A stretch of DNA of 64,000 nt from Sipunculus nudus (taxonomy: Eukaryota > Annelida > Sipuncula > Golfingiida > Sipunculidae): the NCBI GenBank assembly GCA_026874595.1, contig CM049319.1, positions 64,658,417-64,722,416 of the forward strand, read 5' to 3'. Positions 36,473 through 49,341 of the stretch are shown one piece after another. The translations under genes were made by a program, and so were the position numbers. Under the pieces are notes generated by a model, which ran no database searches, had not been told where the DNA came from, and saw nothing but the letters and a program-made list of their open reading frames with translations. Every line of letters starts with the position of its first letter. Position 1 is the stretch's first letter.

Positions 36473-37617
36473 TAAATAATAATGTCTTTATATTTATGTA
36501 TAATGAAGTATTAGTTAGGGAATTACAGTGACAGATACTATGTGTAAATGTTTTTAGAAGGCGTTTAAATAACAATATTAATTAGCCAATATATAAAAAT
36601 GAGAAAAAAACTGATCTGTAAATAAATATGTACCGTTATGGCTATCACCATTCAGATGTCTTTTTACTGTTGATCATATATCACCTCGAAATCAAGAAAT
36701 GCTAGGTTAATCTCATTGATGTCTGCCTATATATAGTTAATATAAAAATCTAGGTATATTATAGTCTTCATACCTGATGACTTACCTTCTTAAAAATAGA
36801 GTCAGTTTTTTTCTCCAAGAAGATGCTGTGTTCCTAGCAGATCGAACGGCACAAGCTCTGGCATCTGTAAAGAAATCTGCTAATTATAATTCAAAGTTTT
36901 AGTAATGGTTTCTGGGAACATTGAAATAATTTTATACTTATAAAAATATACGTCTGGTGCATAATACACATCTTATGTGCCATCTGAGCGATATTGAGAG
37001 GATATCGGCACGTAAGACTAAAAATATGTTGCTAAATTAGATAATTTTTACAATTTAGAAAGACAACCTTTTAACTCATGCAATGGTATCCACAATGACA
37101 TATAATATACTCACAAATTCAGAAGAACAAAGCTTTATTTCAGCTTGCAAAACAGATTTTTTATCCTTTCTGAAGCAGGGCTGCGGCAGTAAACATCACG
37201 TGGCTGGACAGCACAGTGTGTGGTAGTCCAGACAAAGAAAGTTGGCGCGCTCCAGTGGTGACCCGTGTGCTAAGGTCAAATTAACCCCTCCGACTAACTC
37301 CACTCGTCCAGTAGTCGAGTTCTCCGTTCCTACCTCTAACAGCGAACAACTTAGTCGACCGTGATTTTGCCTAACCGCTTGACGAAATTGTTTCAGTGTT
37401 TTTTATATTGATACGGATTAATCGGGTAAGGCCCGAACGGGTCTATTGTGACCATGCAATTAACACAAGGCTTTGAGATTAAATAACACAAGGCCTTGTG
37501 TCATGCACTTAATGATCAATAATTAATACAAGTTTGTGTTAACACAACACAAGCTTGTGTTATATGTCTTTAACACAAGATCTTGTGTTACCGTAAAACA
37601 CAAGGGGATTTACAGTG
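35127..37617. mobile_element. 2.5-kb TA-target TIR element nested in the foldback element
   Basis: The left end CACTCTAAATCCCCTTGTGTT and its inverted right-end counterpart differ at one base in 21. TA flanks both ends (35125-35126 and 37618-37619), and joining the flanks restores continuous arm-like sequence. The subterminal 400 bp on the left and 160 bp on the right are made of many copies of TTGTGTTAAA and its complement. The middle contains a CpG-rich segment (37180-37400) and an exon-like block at 36786-36864. A TA tract lies at 35893-35944. No known transposase was recognised. Confidence 0.8.
36786..36864 (-). other. Exon-like block inside the nested TIR element
   Basis: On the minus strand a pyrimidine stretch ending TTTCTTTACAG precedes 36864, and AAGAAG|GTAAGT, a consensus donor, follows 36786. 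The 79-base interval is open in one frame (26 residues, starting ARACAVRSARN). The GC-richer segment at 37180-37400 lies upstream on the same strand and could hold a 5' exon with donor GAG|GTAGGA near 37334. This may be part of an element-borne gene or an exonised transposon. The protein is not recognised. Confidence 0.35.
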
Positions 37618-38673
37618 TATAAATGATCACTCAATCAGATATTTGTTTCAATTATTATAATTTAATGATAATTTTAATGAGCCTCTTATTTTATATAAAT
37701 ACTCACTCTTTTATTTGTGTATTTAAATGATAACTCAATCGGAAACTAAATAAATCAGCCCCTGTTTCTGTCTGCCTCTATTTCTCTCTCTCTCTCATTC
37801 TCTCTCCATATTTCTCTCTCTCTATTTTAATTTTAAATGATCGCTCAATCTGATATTTATTTCAATTACTATGATTTATCGATTATTTTAATAAGCGCCC
37901 ACTGACCAACATTAGTTTTGGGAAAGGAACTCCACTTCAAAGAAGAAAATACCGGGAAATCGAGAAAAGGGTCCAGAAACTGACAGGGCGTTACCGGAAA
38001 TGAAAAATTAGACGGAAACTTTTTTAACGTAAAGTGAGGCATGCACGTGGTGCATAATTTCTAGATGGAGGATATGTTGGACATTCATACCCTTCTACCT
38101 AGAATTTTTTTGCTGTTTTGGATTTACTTCTCTGGTTATTGTCTGTAAGACTTAATATTGATCCATATAAAATTGATACGTTCCAGATTTAGGTCTAAAA
38201 TATGTTTTGCGGATAATTCAAGTGCTTTTAATTCTACTCTTTGTATAATAATTGTTCATGATGAGGTATCATATATAAAGCGCTAGTTGATTTTTATAAA
38301 TTGTTTGTGCATGGTGGAGTTCCTTCTAAGATTTTTCTGACTTAATATAGATCTCTACAATTTGATACGTTCCAGATTTGATTTAAAATATGTTTGCAGG
38401 TAATTCAGGAGTGATAAAGTTCTACTCTTTGTAAAAGTTGTTTATGTACATATTGTATATTAAGAGAGAAATATAGAGAGCGAATGAGAGAGAGAGAGAG
38501 AGAGAGAGAGAAGCAGAGAGAAATACGGGACGATTTATTAAGCTTCAGATTGATTGGTCATTTAAATGTGGGAAAATGAGTAATGTTATCATATGAGAGG
38601 AAATTCATTTAAAATTATCATTTAATTATAAAAGTTGAAATAAATATCTGATTGAGCGATCATTTAAAATAAA

Positions 38674-38740
<67 letters not shown>

Positions 38741-39412
38741 CATTTCGAGTACTTCTGAAAAAAAAAAGTATTTCTGCCATTATCACATGTCACGATGCTT
38801 GCAATCGTCAATGGAATCACGAACGTGTCTTGTGATAAATATTATATTTTGCTTGGGAAGTGCATTATTTATGTATAATATTGCGAATGTTTGTGAAGAC
38901 GAGTTTTTGCAGCTGTTTAATCAGCGTTGTTGGAAACCTTTGTGCCGCTAATTAACTAGTTAACTAATTAATCGGTGTTGGCTTCCGAGTGAGCAGGTTT
39001 CCTTCCTTCGACGTACTTCTACAGGTAACTGGGTTGCTTACATCAACGAATGTTGTTAGGTTTTGAAATCATTTATTATGGAACAAAAATATTGTTTTTT
39101 TCCCAGGATAAATGTCCAGCAACAAGAATTAGATGTGTAAAAGTAGCGTTCAAGGTTGATTTTTCTTGTCGTCCAAACCTGGGAATGTTGTTAATTTATA
39201 TATATATACCATACATTGAAATGCATACACATGCGGCTCATGAAAAAACCCTTATCATCAACCAACTATTAAAATATAACAATATTGAGGGAATAAGTAA
39301 TATTCAAGTTTCATAAGAGCCGTCGCGACCATGCCCAGCAGCACCAATCTTGCTTTGTATAAACCGGCACGCCCAGCCCGACCAAGCCAATCCCAACTGC
39401 GCTCATTACAAC

Positions 39413-40605
39413 CATAATCTTTGAAATTGCTGGTACACACAAGTCACATTGCAGGTAAACACTGGACACCCTTACTCTGAAATACTCAGGGTGCTGGACT
39501 GTGACCTGAACAGGCAGAGAGGTGACATGCATGGTGCATGAAGCTGGACTATGGCCCACATTGCCAGGTTAATTCATGCATATTTGACTGCACATTTGTG
39601 AATATTCCTAGAAGTCCTTCCTGGATCCGGATCATGACCTCCAGGTCAGGACCTTAACCAAAATCTACTTGATTCTTCATTGGTCCATTCCCCATAGTTA
39701 AGTGCACTGAAAATGTCAATGGATTATGTTCATGATTGTGTGAGTTAAGTTGTGAACAAACACACAAACACACATACATGAACTGAAGTGAACCCTCCAG
39801 GTGGAGGAAAGTAGTCTGAAGTCATGCAGACTCAACAATCAAGGCTTCAATCAAATAGCCTTCTTTTTCATGATAGGTCAGTTGAGCATTATATGCCCTT
39901 TTATTTAATAAGAAATAGTTAGCTAATATCATTTAAATGGAAATCCCCCTTAGGAATTTTAAAATGAACTGCTGACCGAAATAAGATCAGACTACACTTG
40001 TATATGAAGTGAGTTTGGGGGGGGGGGGGGGAAGGGCTTTGGGCACTTGTAACTCGTATATATGTACCGTACATGAACAATTAATCACTGCATTGTCAGA
40101 GAGAAATGTCAAATGAACAAAAGAACCTGCCACACATAATTTATTTGAAGTGCCCATCTGGTATGAATTTAATGAAATTACTATTTTTCACAGCCCGAGC
40201 ATGTCATGGCTTAATATGAAACATATCTTGCACTAAACTAGAGGGTATGCAGTAGAGCACATCTGCCTCAACAAGGACAAAATGTGTTAAATGAATGCTA
40301 AAAAAACATTAACTTTTATATGGTGGTTTTCTCCGAGGTCCGTACCAAAAATGACTGCCTTGAAATGGTAATATCAGTTATTGCCCCAACTCTTTTTCCC
40401 TCAAAATGTCATAAATTAGGAAAAAAATATATGGCAAGTGACTCATTAAATTGTAAAATTTATTGCAGAATCTGACAGCTATAGAAATATGGAGACCTGT
40501 AATATATGTAATATATATGCTGTGTTCAGATAGGCAGCAATAGGTGGCCATTAACACAAGGCCCTGTCCCATCAGCCAGACATCTAGATGCAGCACACAG
40601 TGTTT
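39413..40605. other. Non-coding stretch, no gene recognised
   Basis: A G-run is at 40017-40031. No coding signal or element ends. Confidence 0.55.
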
Positions 40606-41700
40606 TTAGCTCGGTTGACTTTCAGTCATGCTGGGCTATAGCGATGGGTCTTTGTCCCTCGTCCTTCCGTCTGTCGGTCTGGCCGTCCGGCCGTCTGTCC
40701 GTCCGTTAGCAGGGCACAAATTGTAACCATAGGAGCTAGGGCCATGAACCCTATGCAGCCTTAGAGGTTCTAAAAAGATCTCCTTGCAAACCTGAAATTA
40801 GGTCACTGCGACCTATATTCTCGAAGTTACGGGGTGTGTTTGCACCCCCAAGAAATAATTCTTATAGCCAAAATTTTCATCCCAAACCTTCCATCTTTCA
40901 CATACAGCTCACCTACCAACAGGGGAAGAACCATAATTATGTTGAGGTCAAAGGTCAAGGTCACAGAACCAACTTCTTTGACAAGCCTGTGGATGCATTT
41001 TAAGCCAAACCTTTCATCCCAATTCTTTGATCTTTCACATATAGCTCACCTACTAAGTGGGGGAGAACAACCCTATAGATGTTGAGGTCACAAAGTCAAA
41101 GGTCAGGGTCACAGGATTCACTTCTTTGGAAAGGTTGTGGACACATTTCAAGCTAGACCTTTCATTCTAAAGTTTTCAGCACTGATATCGCTTCTCTGCC
41201 AACAGGGGAAAAGACCTGTTGATTTTGAGGTCAAAGGTCAAGTTCCCAGCACCCTCTTCTTGCGTGGAGTCATTTTCAGGCAAACTTTTCAATCTATACT
41301 TTCCATCTGTCATATATGGCTTACCTACCAATAGAGGAAGAAGCCTATTGATGTTGAGTTCAAAAGGTCAAAGGTCAAGGTCACAATTTGTTCTAAATGC
41401 TTGTGAACATATTTCAAGTGAAACTGTTCAACCCAAACCTTCAGTCTTTCACATATGCCACATCCATGCATCACTGAATGTGATTCAAACTTCATATTTA
41501 TGGGTCTTTTTGCATGAAGAAATAACTAATTGATTTTGAGGTCAGCTGGTCAGGAGGTTAAAGGTTGCAGGTCTAAGTTATTCACTCATTGGTTGCCAAG
41601 TAATTACACCCAGCCAGATGTAAGTGGTTAGTAGTTACCCATCATTCAGAAAGAATCCAGTTGATATGTGGGCGAAAGGCCAAGTCATAGGTCAGGGATG
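40606..41700 (+). repeat. Family A, 5' end with ~140-bp tandem core
   Basis: It starts TTAGCTCGGTTGACTTTCAG, then a GTCCGTC/GTCTGTC-rich stretch and GCAGGGCACAAATTGTA. At least four tandem units of about 140 bp follow, each with AAAGGTCA(A/G)GGTCAC (about 40951, 41096, 41231, 41369). No family A 3' terminus was found before the next 5' start at 42453, so the copy is 3' truncated; the end given is approximate. Confidence 0.7.
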
Positions 41701-42452
41701 TTCACAATAACTTATTTTGTAGACCATCTCTATTTTTCTTGTACATATAACCATTGGTTATGGTACATCTCACTGTGTGGCTGTAACTGTGAGTGATGCT
41801 GGTGACATATGACTCTCTTTTGTATCAGCCTGTTAAGTGATAAGGCTGAGTGATAAATACCTCATTACTGCATAACAAAAACACTGTTGCCAGAATGCTT
41901 CAGCAAGGCATTAAGACTGTGAGAGTATAGTAATAAGGTTTAGTTACTGATTTATAAGATGATGGGAACATTTTGTAGTTTATTTTATGGAATCATAGCA
42001 ATAAACTTAGTTTCCTAGATATCTGAATATTTTTATATAAATCACCAGATATAAAAGCAAATCTTTGTTCTCATAATATGTGGATGTGTACCTGGATTTA
42101 GGATGGCTTTTTTTTTTATTACAAGACCTTTAGACATGCTTTCTGCATTTCTTTTCTTTCAGGTTTTGCAGTTTACCTACCCTGCTGATCCCATTGAAAA
42201 GCAGAGTGATAATAAAAAATATTGGACTTCTCTTTTTACATTTGCCTATCTATAAATCTAATATGAGGGCCAAAAAATGCCTTTTGAATTGTTTTGGACA
42301 TTCATTACTGTAACATCCTTTGGAGAATTTGCTACAAGTTTGGTCTCTTATTGGAGGATGTGTGATATCAAATGTCAGACTTGTCAGAAATCCATCATGT
42401 CTGCCAGTTAGCCGCCTTAGAAATCCTTTTGTCAGTGCAGTTTCAGTGATTT
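41701..42452. other. Non-coding stretch, no gene recognised
   Basis: No coding signal. This may be unrecognised inner family A sequence or unrelated DNA. Confidence 0.45.
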
Positions 42453-42954
42453 TTAGCTCAGCTGACTTTTAGTCATGCTGTGCTATAGCAATGGGTCTTT
42501 GTCCATCGTCCTTCCGTCTGTCCGTCCGGCCAGTTGTCTGGCCGTTAGCAGGGCACAAATTGTACCTGTAAGGGCTAGATACATGAACCCTATGCAGTCT
42601 TAGAGGTTCTAAAAAGATCTCCTCGCAGATCTGAAATTAGGTCACTGTGACCTATATTCTCTGAGTTACGGGGTGTGTTTGCACCTCCCAGAATTAATTC
42701 TTATAGCCAAAATAATCATCCCAAACCTTACATGTCAATAGAGGAACAAACCTTTTGATATTTAGGTCTTAGGGTCAAAGGTCAATGTCACAGGACCAGC
42801 TTCTTGAAAAAAGTTGTGGATGCATTTCAAGTCAGACTTTTCATCCCAAACCTTCCATCTTCCAAGTATGGTCAAATACCATATGGTATACCATCAGGCT
42901 TTAAATACAGGTCATGCTTGTCAGCTGAGCGTTATGACCCATGGGTCACTTGTT
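42453..42954 (+). repeat. Family A, short internally deleted copy with both ends
   Basis: It starts TTAGCTCAGCTGACTTTTAG and ends GTCAGCTGAGCGTTA, hairpin TGACCCATGGGTCA, CTTGTT. At about 500 bp it keeps the GTCCGTC stretch, the ATGAACCCTATGCAG segment and one to two core units. It defines both ends of the family. Confidence 0.8.
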
Positions 42955-43710
42955 AATAATTAGCCTAGCAAATTATGTCATAGTTAAATGAAATAAGACT
43001 TCACGCCAGATGAGGCATGATACCAACTATATTTGTCAGCCATCTTGGTCAAAATAAATCAAAAGTAAAATCTGTTTCATGTAAATAAAAGTATGGACAA
43101 AGTTATTACTGATTTACTCAACTTATCTAGCAATTAGCCCTGGACTTCAGCCACGTTTGTGGGTAACTGGTTTTCTATTGGCTGAGTTACATGGGCTGAG
43201 TTTACTGGGGTATGTCTGTGATTGTCTCTTCAAGAAATAATGCCAAATCCCCCAGGAATTTTGGGAAAATAAATGTCTACATTAACATGCTCCCTTAGGA
43301 CACACGTGGCATCTTTCTTAACACTTGAACATCAAAATTGCACATTCCTGAGGCATTGCCATTGGGGAGTTTCATGTTAACTGTTGAGTGCAATTTTAAA
43401 ACTAATTCCTACCACTTTTATAAATGCATTGAATGTTCATTAAAAGTAACACGTAATAACATAGATAATAGTATAGACCTATAAATTCAAGACATAAGGA
43501 CAAGTTAGAGCCAACAGTTGTGCTGTTCTGCCACTGGGTCCGCCAACATGAGGCAAGCTGTTACACAGCATAATCTGCCTGCATCATTAAAAAAGATGAT
43601 CCTATAAGATAAAACTTAAAGTACAAAAAGCTGTGTGCCATCTGGTCTTTGTTCAGATATTTATAGAATTATTCATGCCTGCTGTCCTGTGTCAGATTAC
43701 TGCAACTGTT
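42955..43710. other. Non-coding stretch, no gene recognised
   Basis: A segment near 43255-43300 (GGGAAAATAAATGTCTACATTAAC) resembles 52250-52320, so a further low-copy repeat is likely. No coding signal. Confidence 0.45.
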
Positions 43711-45277
43711 TTTAGCTCAGCTGACTATAAGTCATCTGAGCTATAGTCGTGGTCCTTTGTCCGTCGTCCGTCCGTCCGGCCGTCCGTCCGTTAACAGGGC
43801 ACGTTTCAACACCGTTGGACCTACGAATCCAAAATTCTGCATACCAATAGATGTCCCCAAAATCTCCTACCATACCAAAAATTGGGTCATTAGGACTTCG
43901 TTCCTTTGAGATATTAAGGAAAAAACCTCCGTTTTCCATAAAAAAACCATTGTTACACTTCAAAGCTGCCTAATATCAAAACCACTGATCTGTTTTTAAT
44001 CATATTTAGTATTCATATTTTTCCATACATTTTCTGTGCACATACCAAAAATTAGGTTAGTATTGGGTATTATTTTGAAGTTATGGGCCCAAATATAATG
44101 CAGTTTCTTAAAAATCAGGAAATATATTTGCTCACTTAACATGAGAATTGCTTAGGCTGGAGACTTTTTTTCAGGAATATAACTTTATTTAATCAAGATT
44201 CAATTTTTTACCCAAAATTAGATCTGAATTTTGCAAATTTTTCAAGTTATTAGCATAAATAAAAAATCAGTACCTTAAATTTTGTCTTACTTTGGCAATG
44301 GCACGTTTTTTCCCTGTAAGCACTGTTGATTTAATTTTCACAGCATATATAAATAAGGATTTAATCTTTTGAAATCTGAAATTTCAAAGAAATTGTGTGA
44401 AAAGAGTAGCTTTTATTCAAGTTTTCATACACTATGTCAAGTGTTGTTTACATCTGGCCCACCTAGTAATAAAGTCTTCACTTGCATTATGTAACCCACC
44501 CCAGGCAGCTTGCCTTGGCTTAGCTTGGCCACTACTAGCAGGCTTCCCCTCTGCCCTGCACTCCCATCCCCCCCCCCCCCCCAGCTGGTGCATAAACTAG
44601 ATGAATGTTATAATTTTCTGTATTTTATTTTATTTTTGGCTATGCTACATTTTAGATTTTGTAATGTACCACCAGGGTTACAATGATTAAAGTGCACATT
44701 TAATTGTGTCCAAAAAGTGATGTATTGCTATGAAAGTGTGGATGTTTATCAGAGTGCTCATTAAAGATTTTAATTTGTTTGACTTATAACTCATGGTTGT
44801 ATAAGTTGTTACATGATACTGGCTAAATAATCAAAATTTATATTGCCGATCCTTTATTTCAGTTCATAAAATTAAACATTCCCAACTCCAGTTTGCTCCT
44901 GGTATAATATATTGGGTGTTTTGATCCTTGGATTAATTTTAACACATGTTTTAGTTTCATAGTTGAGAATACTTTTCATTTTTCCTGATACCATTAAAAT
45001 AAATAAAAATATTTAAATTTTTCCTGTTAGTGCTGTGGATTTAATTTTCACAGCATGTACACATTAGCATTTCATCTGTTAAAATCTGAAATTTGAAACT
45101 AATTGATCAAAAACTGTAGATTTTATTCAAGTTTCCAGGTACCAAGTCTTCATTGTTTACATCAGGTCAGTATAAATGCAGTGTACTGGGCAGTTACATA
45201 ACACCTTCAGGTCTGACCTACTGCCACTGTGAGTGTCTGGGTCAGGCTGGGTCAGGAAGTAATTACCAGAGAGCCTC

Positions 45278-45310
<33 letters not shown>

Positions 45311-45345
45311 GGCAGTCCAGCTCTCTCTTTCTCTCTCTCTCTCTT

Positions 45346-45389
<44 letters not shown>

Positions 45390-45416
45390 TCTCTCTCCTC
45401 TGCTTTTTCTCTTTCT

Positions 45417-45457
<41 letters not shown>

Positions 45458-46722
45458 CCTTATTGCCTCCCTCCCTCCCTCCATCCCATTCTGTTGACAG
45501 GTACTATAAACTAGATACATTAGCTATAAATGTTGATGCAATTTAGAAATGTGAATCAATTGAAATATTAACAATCACATGAATGTTATACTGTAAATTA
45601 ATAGTAACATTCGTTAACCTGGATAAAAATTATGTAATGAAAAAAAGGAATAAATGCAAATATTGTTAATTTTTTATTGGCTCAGTAGAATGGGGAAAAA
45701 AATGATTTGCTTTTTTTCTCCATCTTTCTGTCTGTTTTAAATATTTAATGTTCATGAATAAACTTTTTTTTATAAGCACTGTTGAACTAAATTTCATATC
45801 CTGTATGTATATGCAAGGGTGTTGTAACTCTCACCATCCCCTTCTTCATCCCACTGAGGCTTTGCTCCTTGGCACTGTGAACAATAGTTCTTTGGCTATA
45901 GCATAAAATTTAATAATTAAAGAAAATATCTGCAGAGACAGAGGCGTTGTAACTCTGATCATAACACAACACAACACCCCCCCCCCCCATCAAGTCATTG
46001 CACCTGTGGAGTGGGGACGTTATGGCAACTGTATACATATCATAAAATTGATAAAAAAAGGTTTAACAAATATTCTTCAATCATATAAACCAACCATGGC
46101 CCAAATTACCTCTTCCTCTCAAAATTTATCTACATTTCATCATATTTTTAATATTTTAACCTTCTAGGTGGTTCAGTAATGTTGACCATTTGTCCATAGG
46201 TACCTATGTACATGCCAGAAATTATGTCAATATTGTGTAATATGTAGACGTGAGGGTCATCAAAATAATGTACCTTGTCAAGACCGATCTTGTCAAGATA
46301 TCATGTCATACAGTCACAAATTCATTAATCCCCTCATCAGCATAGTTAATCATAACCTTGTATCTGTCAAATTGAAAGCTTGCAGTTTTCCATACACTAT
46401 AGATCCTTCAACAAATAGCCTTATCATCATTATACCACTGCTTAGTATATGTCATTGCATTCATATTTGCTCAAATAAATTGTTTTTTTTCGACCCCTCC
46501 CAAATAAATAAAAAATAAACCACTATATTTTACTCCATATTAATCCATCAGTCAGATTATTTCATATATCATTTACTCACATATTACATTATATTCCTTT
46601 ATAAAAGCCCAACATGACCATGATATTCATAGGCTTTTTCTACTCAATATAGTATAACAATGGTGATACATTTATAGTCCAATCATGATCAGCTGAGCGC
46701 CATGACCCATGGGTCCCTTGTT
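43711..46722 (+). mobile_element. Family A, long 3-kb copy
   Basis: It starts TTAGCTCAGCTGACTATAAG and a GTCCGTCCG-rich stretch, and ends GATCAGCTGAGCGCCAT, hairpin GACCCATGGGTC, CCTTGTT at 46722. AGCTCAGCTGA at the start and TCAGCTGAGC at the end are inverted. The order of blocks (CAAAATCTCCTACCAT near 43858, a CCCACCCCAGGCAGCTTGCC segment near 44495, CTTGCAGTTTTCCATACACT near 46380) is the same as in 60501-63731. It contains the CT microsatellite at 45281-45452. No protein-coding frame is recognised, so it is non-autonomous or very degraded. Confidence 0.75.
45281..45452. repeat. (CT)n microsatellite inside family A
   Basis: CT-rich tract with few interruptions, followed by CCTCCCTC repeats to about 45482. 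The Leu/Ser and Glu/Arg repeat ORFs on both strands are artefacts. The 60501-63731 copy lacks this tract, so expansion is specific to this copy. Confidence 0.95.
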
Positions 46723-47557
46723 TTTTTTCAAAAAAGCTATATGCCAGCTCGCTCTTAGAGAGCAACATACCTTTACCAGCTTCTAGTGAATTTACATATA
46801 AATATAGGAGTAAATTCATTTGTCCAGTAAAACAAAAAGTATAATAGTCTGCACTCAGAGGGCACATACCTCCACCAACACATAGTGCATATACTTGTCA
46901 TTAGTATTGGGATGATATGAGTTTTATATCATGATAATTAACTTAAATTCATTGTGAAATTATAACCTTGATATCGCGATAACATTATTCATATTAATAT
47001 ATGAGTCACAAATTATAATTACAGTGATCTTCAAGGTCTTGAATGTAGACATGGGTTTAACTAATTATATCATTTGTACCCACTGTGTCAATATCTCAGG
47101 ATCACTCGTTAAGTGATGTAAGTTGTACAAAGAGGCTGCAGGTGTGCAAGCTTGAGGCGCAGGAACTCCTGCCCCCATTGTAAAATCATGCTTGTTAAAT
47201 CTTTCCACCATGTTTCCTATTATTACATTAAAACCCGAGAGTTTTCAGAGAGGGTAATTATATTGTGTATATAGCGTAAATATGTCATCCCCAAATAAAA
47301 TGGCAAAATATGCGACCCTTCAGGGATGTTGCACCCACAGACACTTTAACATTGACATTTGCATTCTATGTAATAAAAGGATAAATATGTTTATATATTA
47401 ATTGCTCTTTCTTTATGATGTAATTTTTTCCTGGAATTTCCAGCTTTTGTCATCTATGATTGGTCTGCAACTTCTGGACATTTCTGACTAATCCTGAAGT
47501 CAGTAACCACTTGTTATTCTGAACATGGACTGACCCTAATGATGCCATTTTTATATT
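46723..47557. other. Non-coding stretch, no gene recognised
   Basis: Nothing identifiable between the family A copy and the pearl-like element. Confidence 0.5.
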
Positions 47558-49341
47558 ATGCCCCCGCCACAAAGTGGCTGGGGCATATAGTTTAACCCAT
47601 GTCCGTCCTTCCGTCATTCCGAAATCAAACAGTTGTATGGACTTTTTTTTGCAATGCCTGCAGATATTGGCCTGATTTTTGGTGTGTGGGCAAATATAGA
47701 CCAGTTACAGATCGAGTTCGTGTTTCGTCCCGGTTGACCTACTTTTGACCGTTTTACGGCTCCTAAACTTAGAAAATTTCATGAAAAATAGAAATTTCAT
47801 GACAAATACACATGTACGGACTTTTTTTTCACAATGCCTGCAGATATTGGCCTGATTTTTGGTGTGTAGGCAGATAATGACCAGTTACAGATCGAGTTCG
47901 TGTTTTGTCCCAGTTGACCTACTTTTGACTGTTTTACGGCTCCTAAACTTAGAAAATTTCATGAAAAATAGAAATTTTCATGACAAATACACATGTACGG
48001 ACTTTTTTTCGCAAAGCCTGCAGATATTGGCCTGATTTTTTGTGTGTGGGCAGATAATGACCAGTTACAGATCGAGTTCGCGTTTCTTCCCGGTTGACCT
48101 ACTTTTGAACGTTTTACGCCTCCTTAACTTAGAAAATTTCATGAAAAATAGAAATATTCATGACAGATCGATACACATGTACGGACTTTTTCTCACAATG
48201 CCTGCAGATATTGGCCTGATTTTTGGTGTGTTGGCAGATATAGACCAGTTACAGATCGAGTTCACGTTTCGTCCTGGTTGACCTACTTTTGACCGTTTTA
48301 CAGCTCCTGAACATAGAAAATTTCATGAAAAATATGAAATTTCATGACAAATACACATGTACAGACTTTTTTTCACAATGCCTGCAGATATTGGCCTGAT
48401 TTTGGTGTGTGGGCAGATATTGACCAGTTACAGATTGAGTTCGCGTTTCGTCCCAGTTGACCTACTATTGATTGTTTTACGGCTCCTGAACATAGAAAAT
48501 TTCATGTTAAATATAAATTTTCATGACAAATACACTTGTACAGACTTTTCTTCCCAATACCTGCAGATATTGGCCTGATTGGCCTGATTTCATGACAAAT
48601 ACACTTGTACAGACTTTTCTTCCCAATACCTGCAGATATTGGCCTGATTTTTGGTGTGTGGGCAGATAATGACCAGTTACAGATCGAGTTCACGTTTTGT
48701 CCCAGTTGACCTACTTTTGACCGTTTGACGGTGCTCTAACATAGAAAATTTCATAAAAAAGTGCACATGTATGGACTTTTTTTTGCAGTGCCTGCAGATA
48801 TTGGCCTGATTTTTGGTGTGTAGGCAGATAATGACCAGTCACAGATGGAGTTCTTGTTTTGTCCCAGTTGACCTACTTTTGACCATTTGACTGCTCCTGA
48901 ACTTAGAAAGTTTCATGAAAAATAGAAATTTTCATAACAAATGCATATGTACTGACTTTTTTTCCTCAATGCCTGCAGATACCACCCTGATTTTATATGT
49001 GTAGGCAGATAATGACAGTTACAGATCGAGTTCACGTTTCGTCCCGGTTGACCTTCTTTTGATTGTTTTACGGCTCCTAAACATAGAAAATTTCATGAAA
49101 GACAGAAATTTTTATTGAAAATGCACATGTATGGACTTCTTTTCACAATGCCTGCATATACTAGCATGATTTTTGGTGTGTTGCTTGATAATGACCCGTT
49201 ACAGATCGAGTTTGCATTTGGCCCTTGTTGACCTACTTTTGACCATACGACATCTCCTGAACTTAAAAAATTTTTCAAAATTTTACAAATGTTTCTAATT
49301 TGCCCCAGGCGGGGGCATTCGTGTCGTTCCGACACATCTAG
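47558..49341 (+). mobile_element. Pearl/DINE-like element, copy 2
   Basis: It starts ATGCCCCCGCCAC-AAA-GTGGC and ends GGCGGGGGCATTC, hairpin GTGTCG-TTC-CGACAC, ATCTAG|T at 49338-49341. About nine to ten tandem ~180-bp core units are present, one reduced to about 70 bp near 48540-48610. It differs from copy 1 at scattered bases but has identical ends. Confidence 0.82.

Larger units (their letters stand above)
33790..39412. mobile_element. Foldback-like element with ~1.0-1.3 kb inverted arms
   Basis: The left arm (33790 to about 35124) is an inverted copy of the right arm (about 38450-39412). Matching blocks include GTTGTAATGAGC/GCTCATTACAAC at the outer ends, GGATAAATGTCCAGCAACAA, GGCTTCCGAGTGAGCAGGTT, ATTAATCGGTGTTGG and CT/AG microsatellites toward the inside. 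Arms also contain two to three tandem units with TTAAATGATC and AATAAATCG. The centre holds the nested TIR element at 35127-37617 and about 0.8 kb of other sequence. Long inverted arms with tandem repeats are the plan of foldback elements. Short frames at 33916-34098 (minus) and within 39050-39316 (plus) share the peptide INQLLKYN-EGISNIQVS because they are the two arms. No transposase is recognised. Confidence 0.75.

Noticed and set aside
45153-45546. Ser/Leu-rich and Arg/Glu-rich ORFs
   Set aside because: They translate the CT microsatellite in family A.
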